From positions 1 through 16,786 of the forward strand of contig QFNN01000062.1 in NCBI GenBank assembly GCA_003240855.1: a stretch of DNA of 16,786 bases, in the 5' to 3' direction. The notes beneath the pieces are model-generated. The model was not told where the DNA came from. It did not search any database and saw only the letters and a program-made list of their open reading frames with translations. The stretch's first letter is position 1, and every line of letters begins with the position of its first letter. This document shows positions 6,568-14,703 of this stretch, in pieces. Source of the stretch: Sphingomonas sanxanigenens. Lineage in GTDB: Bacteria > Pseudomonadota > Alphaproteobacteria > Sphingomonadales > Sphingomonadaceae. Both the position numbers and the translations under genes were made by a program.

Positions 6568-7142
6568 GCCCTTCGCGCCTCCATGAAGTGCCTGCGGCAC
6601 AATGCGACATAGCGGTCGTTGCCGCCGATCTCGGTCTGGTCGCCGTCGCGGACCGCGCGGCCCTGCGCGTCGACGCGCAGGTTCATCGTCGCCTTGCGCC
6701 CGCATTCGCACACCGCCTTCAATTCGACGAGCGAGTCGGCGATGGCGAGCAGGTGCGCGCTGCCTTCAAACAAATTGCCCTGGAAATCGGTGCGCAGCCC
6801 ATAAGCGAGCACGGGGATCGACAGATCGTCGCAGATCGCCGCGATCTGGAGCACCTGCGCGCGCGTGAGGAACTGCGCCTCATCGACCAGAACGCAGGAG
6901 AGCGGCCGGCGGCGATGCTCCGCCTCGACCGCGACGCGCAGGTCGCTCGCCGGATCGAAGGGCGTCGCCTTCGCCTCCAGCCCGATGCGCGACGTGATCG
7001 TGCCCGGCGCATAGCGATCGTCGATCGCGGCGGTGAAGAGCATCGTTTCCATGCCGCGTTCGCGATAATTGAAGTCGGCCTGCAGCAGCGTCGTGGATTT
7101 GCCTGCGTTCATCGAGGCGTAATAGAAATAGAGCTTGGCCAA
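6564..7142 (-). CDS. tdk: Thymidine kinase (TK1 type)
   Basis: Thymidine kinase phosphorylates thymidine to dTMP in pyrimidine salvage. The 192-residue protein begins AKLYFYYASMNAGKST, with the P-loop at 9-16 (K15). The DEAQF motif is at 87-91, with E88 the likely catalytic base. The flexible lasso region contains LRTDFQGNLFEGS (116-128). Zinc ligands C145, C147, C182 and H185 match the TK1 pattern. The start is TTG at 7142, not ATG: the E. coli-like N-terminus MAxLYFYY begins exactly there, and GGGGAAGG sits six bases upstream inside the rbfA end. It begins 2 bp after the rbfA stop codon and overlaps the next gene by 4 bp. It is therefore co-translated with rbfA, an unusual setting for a nucleotide salvage gene. 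Confidence 0.95.
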   Translation of the reverse strand: MAKLYFYYASMNAGKSTTLLQADFNYRERGMETMLFTAAIDDRYAPGTITSRIGLEAKATPFDPASDLRVAVEAEHRRRPLSCVLVDEAQFLTRAQVLQIAAICDDLSIPVLAYGLRTDFQGNLFEGSAHLLAIADSLVELKAVCECGRKATMNLRVDAQGRAVRDGDQTEIGGNDRYVALCRRHFMEARRA

Positions 7143-7144
7143 GC

Positions 7145-7558
7145 TCAGCCTTCCCCGCCGTCCGGATCGTCGCCGGCGAGATCGCGCGCGACGCCGGGGG
7201 AGCGCAGCACGGCGTCGATATGGCTGCCTTCGTCGAAGCTCTCGTCGGCGACGAATTTGAGCTTCGCGGCATATTTCATGTTCACGCGCCGCGCGACTTC
7301 ACTCTGCAGATAGGCGGTGTTGGTGCGCAGCGCCTTGAGCACGGCGTCCTCGTCCTTGCCCAGCAGCGGCTTCACGAAAACGGTGGCGTGGCGGAGATCG
7401 GGCGACATGCGGACTTCGGTGACGCTGACCATGTGGCTGGCGAGCGTATCGTCATGCACGTCGCCGCGCATCAGTATCTCGGACAGGGCGTGGCGCACCT
7501 GTTCGCCGACGCGCAACGTGCGCACCGATCTGTTTTCGGGGGATGAGCTTTGCTTCAT
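7145..7558 (-). CDS. rbfA: 30S ribosome-binding factor A
   Basis: RbfA binds the free 30S subunit and helps late 16S rRNA maturation, in particular at the 5' helix, and in cold adaptation. The 137-residue protein has the KH-like fold signatures: VGEQVRHALSEILMRGDVHD (17-36), VSVTEVRMSPDLRHATVFV (44-62) and LQSEVARRVNMKYAAKLKF (84-102). The acidic C-terminus (DDPDGGEG) is typical. The ATG at 7558 has only a weak GGCGGA upstream. An intrinsic terminator lies between infB and this gene, so rbfA may depend on readthrough or on a promoter in 7559-7620 that I could not define. tdk starts 2 bp after its stop. Confidence 0.95.
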   Translation of the reverse strand: MKQSSSPENRSVRTLRVGEQVRHALSEILMRGDVHDDTLASHMVSVTEVRMSPDLRHATVFVKPLLGKDEDAVLKALRTNTAYLQSEVARRVNMKYAAKLKFVADESFDEGSHIDAVLRSPGVARDLAGDDPDGGEG

Positions 7559-7620
7559 TCCGCCGATGTAGGCGCTCCGCCGGGGAAAGGCGAGACGGCT
7601 GTTATCGGGGGAGGGGAAGG

Positions 7621-7656
7621 AAAAAGGCCGCCGCCGACCATTGGTCGACGGCGGCC
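7621..7656 (-). terminator. Intrinsic terminator between infB and rbfA
   Basis: GGCCGCCG (7626-7633) pairs with CGGCGGCC (7649-7656). After one mismatch, CGACC (7635-7639) pairs with GGTCG (7643-7647) around an ATT loop. On the minus strand the stem is followed at once by TTTTT (7625-7621) and then CC. It starts 22 bp after the infB stop codon. This has the form of a full-strength terminator inside what is usually treated as one operon. Confidence 0.85.
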
Positions 7657-7678
7657 CTCAATGTTCCGGCGCAGCGGA

Positions 7679-10315
7679 TCAGAGCGTGCGTTCGCGCAGC
7701 TCGACCTCGAAGGTTTCGAGATAGTCGCCCGCCTTGATGTCAGTGAAGTTCTGGCTGAACGTCACGCCGCATTCCAGACCGGCGCGGACTTCGGCGACAT
7801 CATCCTTGAAGCGGCGGAGCGAAGCGATCTCGCCGGTGTAGATGATGACGTCCTCGCGGGTGATGCGCGCCTTGAGCGCCTTGCGGATGACGCCTTCGGT
7901 GACGAGCAGGCCCGCCGCCTTGCCGTGCTTGCCAGCCGAAAACACCTCGCGGATTTCGGCGCGGCCGACCACCGTCTCGAACGCTTCGGGGCCAAGCTCG
8001 CCGGCCATGCCCGCGCGGATCTCGTCGATCAGGTCGTAGATCACGTCATAATATTTGAGCGCGACCTTGTTGCGTTCGGCGATCTCGCGCGCCTTGGCGT
8101 TGGGGCGGACGTTGAAGCCGATGATCGGCGCGCCGCTGGCGGCCGCCAGCGTCACGTCGCTCTCGGTGATGCCGCCGACGCCCGAATGAAGGACGCGCGC
8201 CTTGATGTCGTCGGTCGAGATCTTGTTGATCGACGAGACGATCGCCTCGACCGAACCCTGCGTGTCGGCCTTGACCACCAGCGGATATTCGATCGCCTGC
8301 TTGTCCTTGAGCGCGGAGAACATGCTCTCCAGGCTCGCCGGGGCCTGCGTCGTGCGCTTCTGGTTGATGACGCCCTGGCGATAGGCGGCGACTTCGCGCG
8401 CGCGCGCTTCGTTTTCCACCACCGTCAGCGCGTCGCCCGCCTGCGGCACGCCCGACAGGCCGAGCACCTCGACCGGCATCGACGGCGTCGCTTCCTTGAC
8501 GTTGCGGCCCTTGTCGTCGACCAGCGCGCGCACCTTGCCGCTTTCGGCACCGACGACGAACACGTCGCCGACCCTCAGCGTGCCGCGACGCACGAGCACG
8601 GTCGCCACAGGACCGCGACCCTTGTCGAGCTGCGCTTCGACGACGGTGCCTTCGGCCGCGCGATCGGGATTGGCCTTGAGCTCCAGGATTTCGGCCTGCA
8701 GCAGGATCTTGTCGATCAGCTCGTCGAGGCCGGTCTTTTTGAGCGCGGAGACTTCGACTTCCTGCGTCTCGCCGCCCATGCTTTCGACCTGGACGTCATA
8801 TTGCAGCAGCGCCTCGCGGACGCGCTGCGGATTGGCCTCGTGCTTGTCGATCTTGTTGATCGCCACGATCATCGGCACGCCGGCCGCCTTGGTGTGGTTG
8901 ATCGCCTCGATCGTCTGCGGCTTCAGCCCGTCGTCGGCGGCGACCACGAGGATCACGATGTCCGTCACGTTGGCGCCGCGCTGGCGCATCTCGGTGAAGG
9001 CTTCGTGGCCCGGCGTGTCGAGGAAAGTGACCTTGTCGCCTGACTTCACCGTCACCTGGTAGGCGCCGATATGCTGGGTGATGCCGCCTGCCTCGCCCGA
9101 CACCACATCGGTGCCGCGCAGCGCATCGAGCAGCGAGGTCTTGCCATGATCGACATGGCCCATGATCGTCACGACCGGCGGACGCGGCTTCAGCGTCTCG
9201 GGCGCGTCAATGTCATCATGGCTGTCGATATCGACGTCGGAATCGGACACGCGCTTGATGTTGTGGCCGAATTCGGTGACCAGCAGCTCGGCCGTATCCT
9301 GATCGATCGTCTGATTGACGGTGACGGGCATGCCCATTTTGAACAGCGCCTTCACCAGGTCGGCGCCCTTCTCGGCCATGCGGTTGGCGAGTTCCTGGAC
9401 GGTGATCGCCTCGGGCACCACCACGTCGCGGACCTGCTTGGCCGACGGCTGATAACCGCCGCCGCCCTGCGCGCGACGCTCCTTCTCGCGCGCGCGCTTC
9501 AGCGCGGCGAGCGAGCGGGCGCGGGCCGCGCCGTCGCTCTCGTTGAGCGCGCGGGTGACGGTCAGCTTGCCCTGGCGGCGATCGTCGCCGCCGCGGGGGG
9601 CGGCGCGCGCCGGGCGCGCCGGCGGCTCGGGCCGCTTGGCGGGAGTGACCGGGGTGAAGCGGCGCGGCGCGGGGCGCTCTTCGCCGCTGCGGGCCTGTTC
9701 CGTCGCCGGGGCGGGGGCAGCCGTCGCCGGGGCGGTGGCGGCGGGCGCAGCAGGAGCGGCCGGCTCCGCTTTGGCCTCGACCACGGGCGCGGGCTGCGGC
9801 GCGTTCGCCGCTTCCTCGGCGGCCTTGCGCGCGGCTTCCTCAGCGAGACGGTTTTCCTCGGCGCGGCGGCGCTCTTCCTCGCTCGCGGCGGCGCGTTCGC
9901 GCTCCTCGCGGCGGCGCGCTTCCTCAAGCGCGGTCATGCGCGCTTCGTCGGCCTGACGCAGCAGGCGCTCCTGAAGCTCGCGGCGTTCCTGCGGCGACAG
10001 ATTTGCGGCCGGGGTCGGCGCGGGGGCGGCGGGGCGGGGCGCGACGGGGGTCGGTTGCGGACGCGGGGCCGCCGGAGCGGGCGCCTCGGGCGCGGCGACG
10101 GGGGCCGGCGCGGGGGCCGCTGCTTCCTCGACCAGAGGCGCATCGCCTTCGCCCGGCTTGCCCAGGATGCGGCGGCGCTTCACTTCGACGACGACCGTGT
10201 TCGAGCGGCCATGGCTGAAGCTCTGCTTCACCTTGCCCGTCTCGACCGTGCGCTTCAGCCCCAGCGGAGCACGCGCGCCCAGTTTCGGTTTGTCCTTGTT
10301 GTCGATATCACTCAT
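7679..10315 (-). CDS. infB: Translation initiation factor IF-2
   Basis: IF2 is the GTPase that positions formyl-Met-tRNA on the 30S subunit and promotes subunit joining. The protein has 878 residues. The N-terminal IF2-associated segment LKRTVETGKVKQSFSHGRSN (20-39) is followed by a long Ala/Pro-rich and charged linker (about 59-245, with a Glu/Arg coiled-coil-like stretch at 108-170). Next come an IF2N domain (about 297-350) and the G domain: G1 GHVDHGKT (386-393), G3 DTPGH (433-437), G4 NKID (487-490). Domains II-IV follow, ending in the tRNA-binding region. The start at 10315 overlaps the ylxR stop as ATGA (10312-10315). The frame is open further upstream, but that part is a shadow of ylxR. 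A strong terminator follows the gene. Confidence 0.98.
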   Translation of the reverse strand: MSDIDNKDKPKLGARAPLGLKRTVETGKVKQSFSHGRSNTVVVEVKRRRILGKPGEGDAPLVEEAAAPAPAPVAAPEAPAPAAPRPQPTPVAPRPAAPAPTPAANLSPQERRELQERLLRQADEARMTALEEARRREERERAAASEEERRRAEENRLAEEAARKAAEEAANAPQPAPVVEAKAEPAAPAAPAATAPATAAPAPATEQARSGEERPAPRRFTPVTPAKRPEPPARPARAAPRGGDDRRQGKLTVTRALNESDGAARARSLAALKRAREKERRAQGGGGYQPSAKQVRDVVVPEAITVQELANRMAEKGADLVKALFKMGMPVTVNQTIDQDTAELLVTEFGHNIKRVSDSDVDIDSHDDIDAPETLKPRPPVVTIMGHVDHGKTSLLDALRGTDVVSGEAGGITQHIGAYQVTVKSGDKVTFLDTPGHEAFTEMRQRGANVTDIVILVVAADDGLKPQTIEAINHTKAAGVPMIVAINKIDKHEANPQRVREALLQYDVQVESMGGETQEVEVSALKKTGLDELIDKILLQAEILELKANPDRAAEGTVVEAQLDKGRGPVATVLVRRGTLRVGDVFVVGAESGKVRALVDDKGRNVKEATPSMPVEVLGLSGVPQAGDALTVVENEARAREVAAYRQGVINQKRTTQAPASLESMFSALKDKQAIEYPLVVKADTQGSVEAIVSSINKISTDDIKARVLHSGVGGITESDVTLAAASGAPIIGFNVRPNAKAREIAERNKVALKYYDVIYDLIDEIRAGMAGELGPEAFETVVGRAEIREVFSAGKHGKAAGLLVTEGVIRKALKARITREDVIIYTGEIASLRRFKDDVAEVRAGLECGVTFSQNFTDIKAGDYLETFEVELRERTL

Positions 10316-11100
10316 GAATCTGCTCGAAACCCTTCGTTCGTCGTCTGCTCGCGCGCTGCGCCACTGGCTGCGGATGCCGATGAACCTTGCGAGACGCTTT
10401 CGCAAGGCCGGTCGCCCGCTTTGAATCCGATGAAGGCGTGCCAGCGGGCGATGGCCTCGCCCACGCGCTCCGCCGCGCCGCGATCGATGATCGCGATATG
10501 TACCACATTTTCGCGTCCCAGCGCCAAGGACAATATGGTGCGCGAAGCCGCGATCACCAAGCCCCGTTCGCCCGATCCTTCCGAATCGCTGCCAACGCGC
10601 TGCGCCTGATCGAGGCGGCGATTGCCGTCCTCGCCGGCGTCGGCGGCATGGATGAGCAGGAATACCCGGCCTTCGCGCGCCGCCGTCGCGATCCGTTCCG
10701 ACCCGGTCAGCAGCGTGCCGCCGCGCGCCTCCAGCCCTAGCCGGTCGAGTGCGCCCCGCTCCAGCGCGTCGGCGATGCGCTGGCCCAGGTCGGCGGGCGG
10801 ATTGACTTCGCCGGTCCTGAACGCGCGCGCCAGCGCAGCCTTGAGCTTGCCCTTGGCCTGCGCCGCGTCGATCGTTTCGCGATCGACGCCGATCCACGCG
10901 CCGCGCCCCGGCGCCTTGCCGCGGACGTCGGGGAAGATCTGGCCGTCGGGGCCGAGGGCGAGCCGCACCAGTCGCGCCGGATCGGCGCGGTCGCCGCTCA
11001 GAATGCAGCGGCGGCTATTGCCCTCGAAATCGGGGTCTAGCGTGTCATTGGGGGGTATCCGCAACCGCGTCCTCCCCCTGTTCCGCGCCGGCGTCCTCAT
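10312..11100 (-). CDS. ylxR: YlxR-family RNA-binding protein with L7Ae-like C-terminal domain
   Basis: YlxR (DUF448) proteins are encoded in nusA-infB operons and are thought to bind RNA. The 262-residue version here is longer than the Firmicute one. Its N-terminal domain (about 30-105) has RRCILSGD and the signature GRGAWI (65-70). The C-terminal part (about 122-225) resembles an L7Ae/L30e-type fold, with alternating hydrophobic strands such as GLVIAASRTILSLALG. This two-domain form is usual in alphaproteobacteria. The ATG at 11100 makes the gene overlap the end of nusA by 56 bp and has no clear Shine-Dalgarno. A TTG at 11064 is an alternative start that shortens the overlap. The C-terminal end is low-complexity (Ser/Ala-rich). 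The stop overlaps the infB ATG by 4 bp. Confidence 0.85.
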   Translation of the reverse strand: MRTPARNRGRTRLRIPPNDTLDPDFEGNSRRCILSGDRADPARLVRLALGPDGQIFPDVRGKAPGRGAWIGVDRETIDAAQAKGKLKAALARAFRTGEVNPPADLGQRIADALERGALDRLGLEARGGTLLTGSERIATAAREGRVFLLIHAADAGEDGNRRLDQAQRVGSDSEGSGERGLVIAASRTILSLALGRENVVHIAIIDRGAAERVGEAIARWHAFIGFKAGDRPCESVSQGSSASAASGAAREQTTNEGFRADS

Positions 11101-12670
11101 CGGTGAACCAGTGCGCGCGCGCCGCCATGATGATCTCGTTGCCCTGCTCTTCCGAGAGGTTGTACTCGGCCAGCACGCCGCCGCGATCCTCGCTGCGGCG
11201 CTGCTCGGCCGCGTCGCCGCGACGGCGCGGCTCGGCTCGGCGCTTCTGGATCAGTTCGTCGGTGGCGAGATCGGCGAGATCGTCGAGCGTCTTGATGCCC
11301 GCCTTGCCGAGCGTGACGAGCATCGCCTCGGTCAGATAGGGCATGGTCGCCAGATCGTCCTCGACGCCGAGGCTGCGGCGTTCGGCGCGGTTGGCTTCCT
11401 CGCGGCGATCGAGCGCCTCCTGCGCGCGGCTCTGCAGCTCGCCCGCCAGTTCCTCGTCAAAGCCCTCGATCGTCGCGATCTCGTCGGCCTCGACATAGGC
11501 GACTTCCTCGAGGCTGCCGAAGCCTTCGGCGACCAGCAACTGGGCCAGCGTCTCGTCCACGTCGAGTTCGTTCTGGAACATTTCCGAACGCTCGGTGAAC
11601 TCGCGCTGGCGCTTCTCGCTGGCGTCGGCCTCGGTCAGGATGTCGATCGCCTTGCCGGTGAGCTGGCTGGCGAGGCGGACATTCTGGCCGCGACGGCCGA
11701 TGGCGAGCGAGAGCTGATCGTCGGGAACGACCACCTCGATGCGATCCTCTTCCTCGTCGATGACGACGCGGCTGACGTTCGCGGGCTGGAGCGCGTTGAC
11801 GACGAAGGTCGCCGTATCCTCGCTCCACGGGATGATGTCGATCTTCTCGCCCTGCATTTCCTGGACGACCGCCTGAACGCGGCTGCCCTTCATGCCGACG
11901 CAGGCGCCGACCGGATCGATGCTGCTGTCGCGGCTGATGACGCCGATCTTGGCGCGGCTGCCCGGATCGCGCGCGGCGGCCTTGATCTCGATGATGCCGT
12001 CGTAAATCTCGGGCACTTCCTGCGCGAACAGCTTTTTCATGAAATCCGGGTGCGCGCGGCTGAGGAAAATCTGCGGCCCGCGATTCTCGCGCACCACGCG
12101 CAGGATCAGGCTGCGGATGCGATCGCCGACGCGCACGACTTCGCGCGGGATCTGCGCGTCGCGGCGGATGACGCCTTCGGCGCGGCCCAGATCGACGACG
12201 ACATGGCCGAACTCGACGCGCTTGACGACGCCGGTGATGATCTCGCCCGCGCGGTCCTTGAACTCCTCATACTGGCGCTCGCGCTCGGCGTCGCGGACCT
12301 TCTGGAAGATGACCTGCTTGGCGGCCTGCGCGGCGATGCGGCCGAACTCGATGGCGGGCAGCGGATCGACGATGAAGTCGCCGACCTCGGCGCCCTTCTG
12401 CAGCTTCTGCGCGTCCTTGACCGAGACCTGCTTGAAATAGTCGTCCACCTGCTCGACCACCTCGACGACGCGCCACAGGCGCAGGTCGCCGGACTGCGGA
12501 TCGAGCTTCGCGCGGATGTCGTTCTCCGCGCCGTACCGGGCGCGGGCGGCGCGCTGGATCGCGTCCTCCATCGCCTCGATGACGATCGACTTGTCGATCA
12601 GCTTTTCCTTGGCGACCGCATCGGCGATCGCGATCAGCTCGGCCTTGTTGGCGGAAATGGCGTTGGCCAT
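11045..12670 (-). CDS. nusA: Transcription termination/antitermination protein NusA
   Basis: NusA binds RNA polymerase and nascent RNA, and it modulates pausing, intrinsic termination and rRNA antitermination. The 541-residue protein has the polymerase-binding N-terminal domain (about 1-130), an S1 domain (about 137-203), KH1 (about 230-290, GMKG loop 259-262) and KH2 (about 300-350, GRRG loop 325-328, in IGRRGQNVRLASQLTG). Two helix-hairpin-helix acidic-repeat-like regions follow (about 365-425 and 445-525), separated by an Arg/Glu-rich linker. The C-terminal acidic repeats are as in proteobacterial NusA. The ATG at 12670 is 6 bp after the rimP stop, and the GAAGGG ending rimP supplies the ribosome binding site. 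The 3' end overlaps ylxR. Confidence 0.98.
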   Translation of the reverse strand: MANAISANKAELIAIADAVAKEKLIDKSIVIEAMEDAIQRAARARYGAENDIRAKLDPQSGDLRLWRVVEVVEQVDDYFKQVSVKDAQKLQKGAEVGDFIVDPLPAIEFGRIAAQAAKQVIFQKVRDAERERQYEEFKDRAGEIITGVVKRVEFGHVVVDLGRAEGVIRRDAQIPREVVRVGDRIRSLILRVVRENRGPQIFLSRAHPDFMKKLFAQEVPEIYDGIIEIKAAARDPGSRAKIGVISRDSSIDPVGACVGMKGSRVQAVVQEMQGEKIDIIPWSEDTATFVVNALQPANVSRVVIDEEEDRIEVVVPDDQLSLAIGRRGQNVRLASQLTGKAIDILTEADASEKRQREFTERSEMFQNELDVDETLAQLLVAEGFGSLEEVAYVEADEIATIEGFDEELAGELQSRAQEALDRREEANRAERRSLGVEDDLATMPYLTEAMLVTLGKAGIKTLDDLADLATDELIQKRRAEPRRRGDAAEQRRSEDRGGVLAEYNLSEEQGNEIIMAARAHWFTDEDAGAEQGEDAVADTPQ

Positions 12671-12676
12671 CGTCTC

Positions 12677-13201
12677 TTACCCTTCTACCTTGATACTGTC
12701 GGCGCCTTCGGCCGAAAGCGGCGCGGTGGCCGCGATGAGAGCGTCGGTGAAGAGCAGCTTGGCGTTCTTCACATTCGCGAAATCGATATGCGCCAGGCCA
12801 TGCTTGCCCATGTCCACGGCGATGACGCCGCCTTCGACGCCGGCGAGGATGCCCGTCACCTGCTTGCGTCCGTCGACCGGCTCGACCAGCCCGACGCGCG
12901 CCTCGTGCCCGGCCCAGTCGCTGAAATCCTTCAGCCGGGTCAGCGGCCGGTCGATCCCCGGCGAGCTGACTTCGAGCCGATAGGCTTCCTCGATCGGGTC
13001 GACCTCGTCGAGCAGGTCGGACAGGCGGCGCGACAGATCGGCGCAATCGTCGATCGTCAACTGGCGCGTGTCGGGCCGTTCCGCCATCACCTGCAACGTG
13101 GGATCGGATGCGCCGCCGATCATCTTTACGCGCACGAGCTCGAAGCCCAGGGCCTTGGCCTCGGGTTCGATCAATCGTGTCAGCGCGTCGATGTCGATCA
13201 T
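12677..13201 (-). CDS. rimP: Ribosome maturation factor RimP
   Basis: RimP binds pre-30S particles and is needed for efficient small-subunit maturation. The 174-residue protein has the family signature YRLEVSSPGIDRPLT in its N-terminal alpha/beta domain (about 94-108) and a C-terminal Sm-like beta-barrel (about 115-160), with residues such as VTGILAGVEGGVIAVD. The ATG at 13201 has GGAG eight bases upstream. It is the first gene of the cluster, has a candidate promoter at 13320-13292, and is directly followed by nusA, the standard order in most bacteria. Confidence 0.96.
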   Translation of the reverse strand: MIDIDALTRLIEPEAKALGFELVRVKMIGGASDPTLQVMAERPDTRQLTIDDCADLSRRLSDLLDEVDPIEEAYRLEVSSPGIDRPLTRLKDFSDWAGHEARVGLVEPVDGRKQVTGILAGVEGGVIAVDMGKHGLAHIDFANVKNAKLLFTDALIAATAPLSAEGADSIKVEG

Positions 13202-13291
13202 CGGGTCTCCGTCAAATGCACGAGCCTTTTGCCGCCGGCCCCGGCGGGACCAGCCTCAACTCCGTTGCCGATGTCGAGAAAGCTCATCGGC

Positions 13292-13320
13292 GATATAGGC
13301 GGTTCGACGGCGCGCGGCAA
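13292..13320 (-). promoter_or_regulatory. Candidate sigma-70-type promoter of the rimP-nusA-infB operon
   Basis: On the minus strand, TTGCCG (13320-13315) and TATATC (13297-13292) are separated by exactly 17 bp. Transcription would start near 13285, giving a leader of about 84 nt before rimP. The leader contains a short GC hairpin (13232-13236 with 13243-13247). The box matches are partial (TTG and TATA), so this is a good candidate rather than a proven promoter. It lies 42 bp past the clc stop codon. Confidence 0.5.
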
Positions 13321-13362
13321 GCGGGGACTTGTGAAGCCGCGCCCGGGCCGCGACCCGGCCGC

Positions 13363-14703
13363 TCAGGCTGACGCCGCCGGGGCGGAGGGCGGGGGCGGCT
13401 GCGCCTTCGCCAGCCAGGGCCTGGACAGGCCGTGGTAGAGGCGTTCCTTGCACACCAGCCGGGCCGCGCCGTCGGCGATCAGGGCGGCGGCGAAGAGCGG
13501 CATGATGAGCCCGCGGCTCGCCGTCGCCTCGACGATGATGATGACGGCGGTCAGCGGCGCGCGCACCACGCCGGCGAAATAGGCGGTCATGCCCAGCAGC
13601 ACGATCGGCCCCGCCGCATCGCCCGGAAAGATCAGCCGCAGCAGCCCGCCGAAGCCCGCGCCGGTGGCGAGCGACGGCGCGAAAATGCCGCCGGGGACGC
13701 CCGCCACCGCCGTCGCCAGCGTCGAGATGAACTTGGCGGGCGCGAACCACCAGGGCGAATCGACGCCCTCGATGATCGCGCGCGCGGCGTTGTAGCCGGT
13801 GCCCCAGGTCAGCCCGGTCGTAACGCCCGCCACCGCGACGACGACGCCGCAGGCCAGCGCCCACAGCACCGGGCGCGACCCGATGTAAGGGAAAATGCGC
13901 GCGCGCCGCTGGCTGACTTCCAGCATGGCGCGCGCGAACAGCCCGCCCGCCAGCCCGCCGAGCACGCCCGCCACCGGGGCGGCGAGCATCGCCGAGGACA
14001 GCGCGAGCCGATCGCCGACGAAGCCGAAATAGACATAGTCGCCGGCGATGCCGAGGCTGACGATGCCCGAGATGAGGATCGTCGTCATCACCAGCAGCGC
14101 GACGCGCTGCTCATAGGCGTCGGCCAGTTCCTCGATCGCGAAGGTGATGCCGGCGAGCGGGGTGTTGAACGCCGCCGCCACGCCCGCCGCGCCGCCCGCG
14201 ATGATCACCGATGCGCGCATCTGCACGCGCAGCAGCCGGTGGAGCCAGGCCATGATCGCCGCCGAGATCTGGACGGTCGGCCCTTCGCGCCCCACCGATG
14301 CGCCGCCGACGAGCGCGGCGAGGGTGAGCAGGAACTTCACGCCCGCCGCGCGCATCGAAATGAGCGTCGTCGTCGCGCGTTCGGGATTGCTGATCGCGGC
14401 GATCACCTGCGGGATGCCCGATCCCGCCGTTTCGGGCGCGACTCGCTGGGTCGCCCAGGCGATGCCGGCGAAGATGGCGGGCGTAAGGATCAGCGGCAGC
14501 CACCAGGCGAGTTGGACGATCTGCATGAACTGCGCGTTGGCGCGGTCGGCGAAATGGGCGAAGAGCAGCGCCACCAGGCCCACCACCACCGCGCCTGCGC
14601 CCAGCGCGATCCGCCGTCGCCAGACCAGCGCCGTCGGCCCGTGCCGCCGCGTCATCACCCGGGTCAGCCGGATGGCGCGATCGATGGGCGCTCTCAGCGG
14701 CAC
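13363..14703 (-). CDS. ClC-family chloride channel or chloride/proton antiporter
   Basis: ClC proteins are dimeric membrane proteins that conduct chloride or exchange two chlorides for one proton. The 446-residue protein is highly hydrophobic with many membrane helices. Selectivity-filter signatures are complete: GSGIPQ (94-99), GREGP (138-142) with gating glutamate E140, GGIFAPS (338-344), and Y423 in RLYHGL, corresponding to E. coli Y445. AIEEL (189-193) retains the internal proton-path glutamate (E191/E192, like E. coli E203). Both glutamates suggest an antiporter rather than a simple channel. No cytoplasmic CBS domains follow, and the end is Pro/Ala-rich. The start is GTG at 14703, close to a candidate promoter. 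An ATG at 14655 is an alternative, and neither has a strong Shine-Dalgarno. It has no obvious functional link to rimP downstream. Confidence 0.93.
   Translation of the reverse strand: MPLRAPIDRAIRLTRVMTRRHGPTALVWRRRIALGAGAVVVGLVALLFAHFADRANAQFMQIVQLAWWLPLILTPAIFAGIAWATQRVAPETAGSGIPQVIAAISNPERATTTLISMRAAGVKFLLTLAALVGGASVGREGPTVQISAAIMAWLHRLLRVQMRASVIIAGGAAGVAAAFNTPLAGITFAIEELADAYEQRVALLVMTTILISGIVSLGIAGDYVYFGFVGDRLALSSAMLAAPVAGVLGGLAGGLFARAMLEVSQRRARIFPYIGSRPVLWALACGVVVAVAGVTTGLTWGTGYNAARAIIEGVDSPWWFAPAKFISTLATAVAGVPGGIFAPSLATGAGFGGLLRLIFPGDAAGPIVLLGMTAYFAGVVRAPLTAVIIIVEATASRGLIMPLFAAALIADGAARLVCKERLYHGLSRPWLAKAQPPPPSAPAASA

Noticed and set aside
6568..6711. N-terminal extension of the GNAT frame into tdk
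   Set aside because: The extension is an Arg-rich shadow of tdk. The ATGA overlap at 6564-6567 gives a much better start.
10316..10897. N-terminal extension of the IF2 frame
   Set aside because: It is an Arg-rich out-of-frame reading of ylxR. The IF2 N-terminal motif begins at the ATG at 10315.
10622..13438. A 938-codon + strand open frame antisense to rimP, nusA and ylxR, and similar long ones at 7550-9043, 9071-10609 and 2384-3832
   Set aside because: They lie opposite clearly recognisable core genes. High GC removes stop codons from the antisense frame, and the translations are Asp/Arg/Leu-rich with no family signature.
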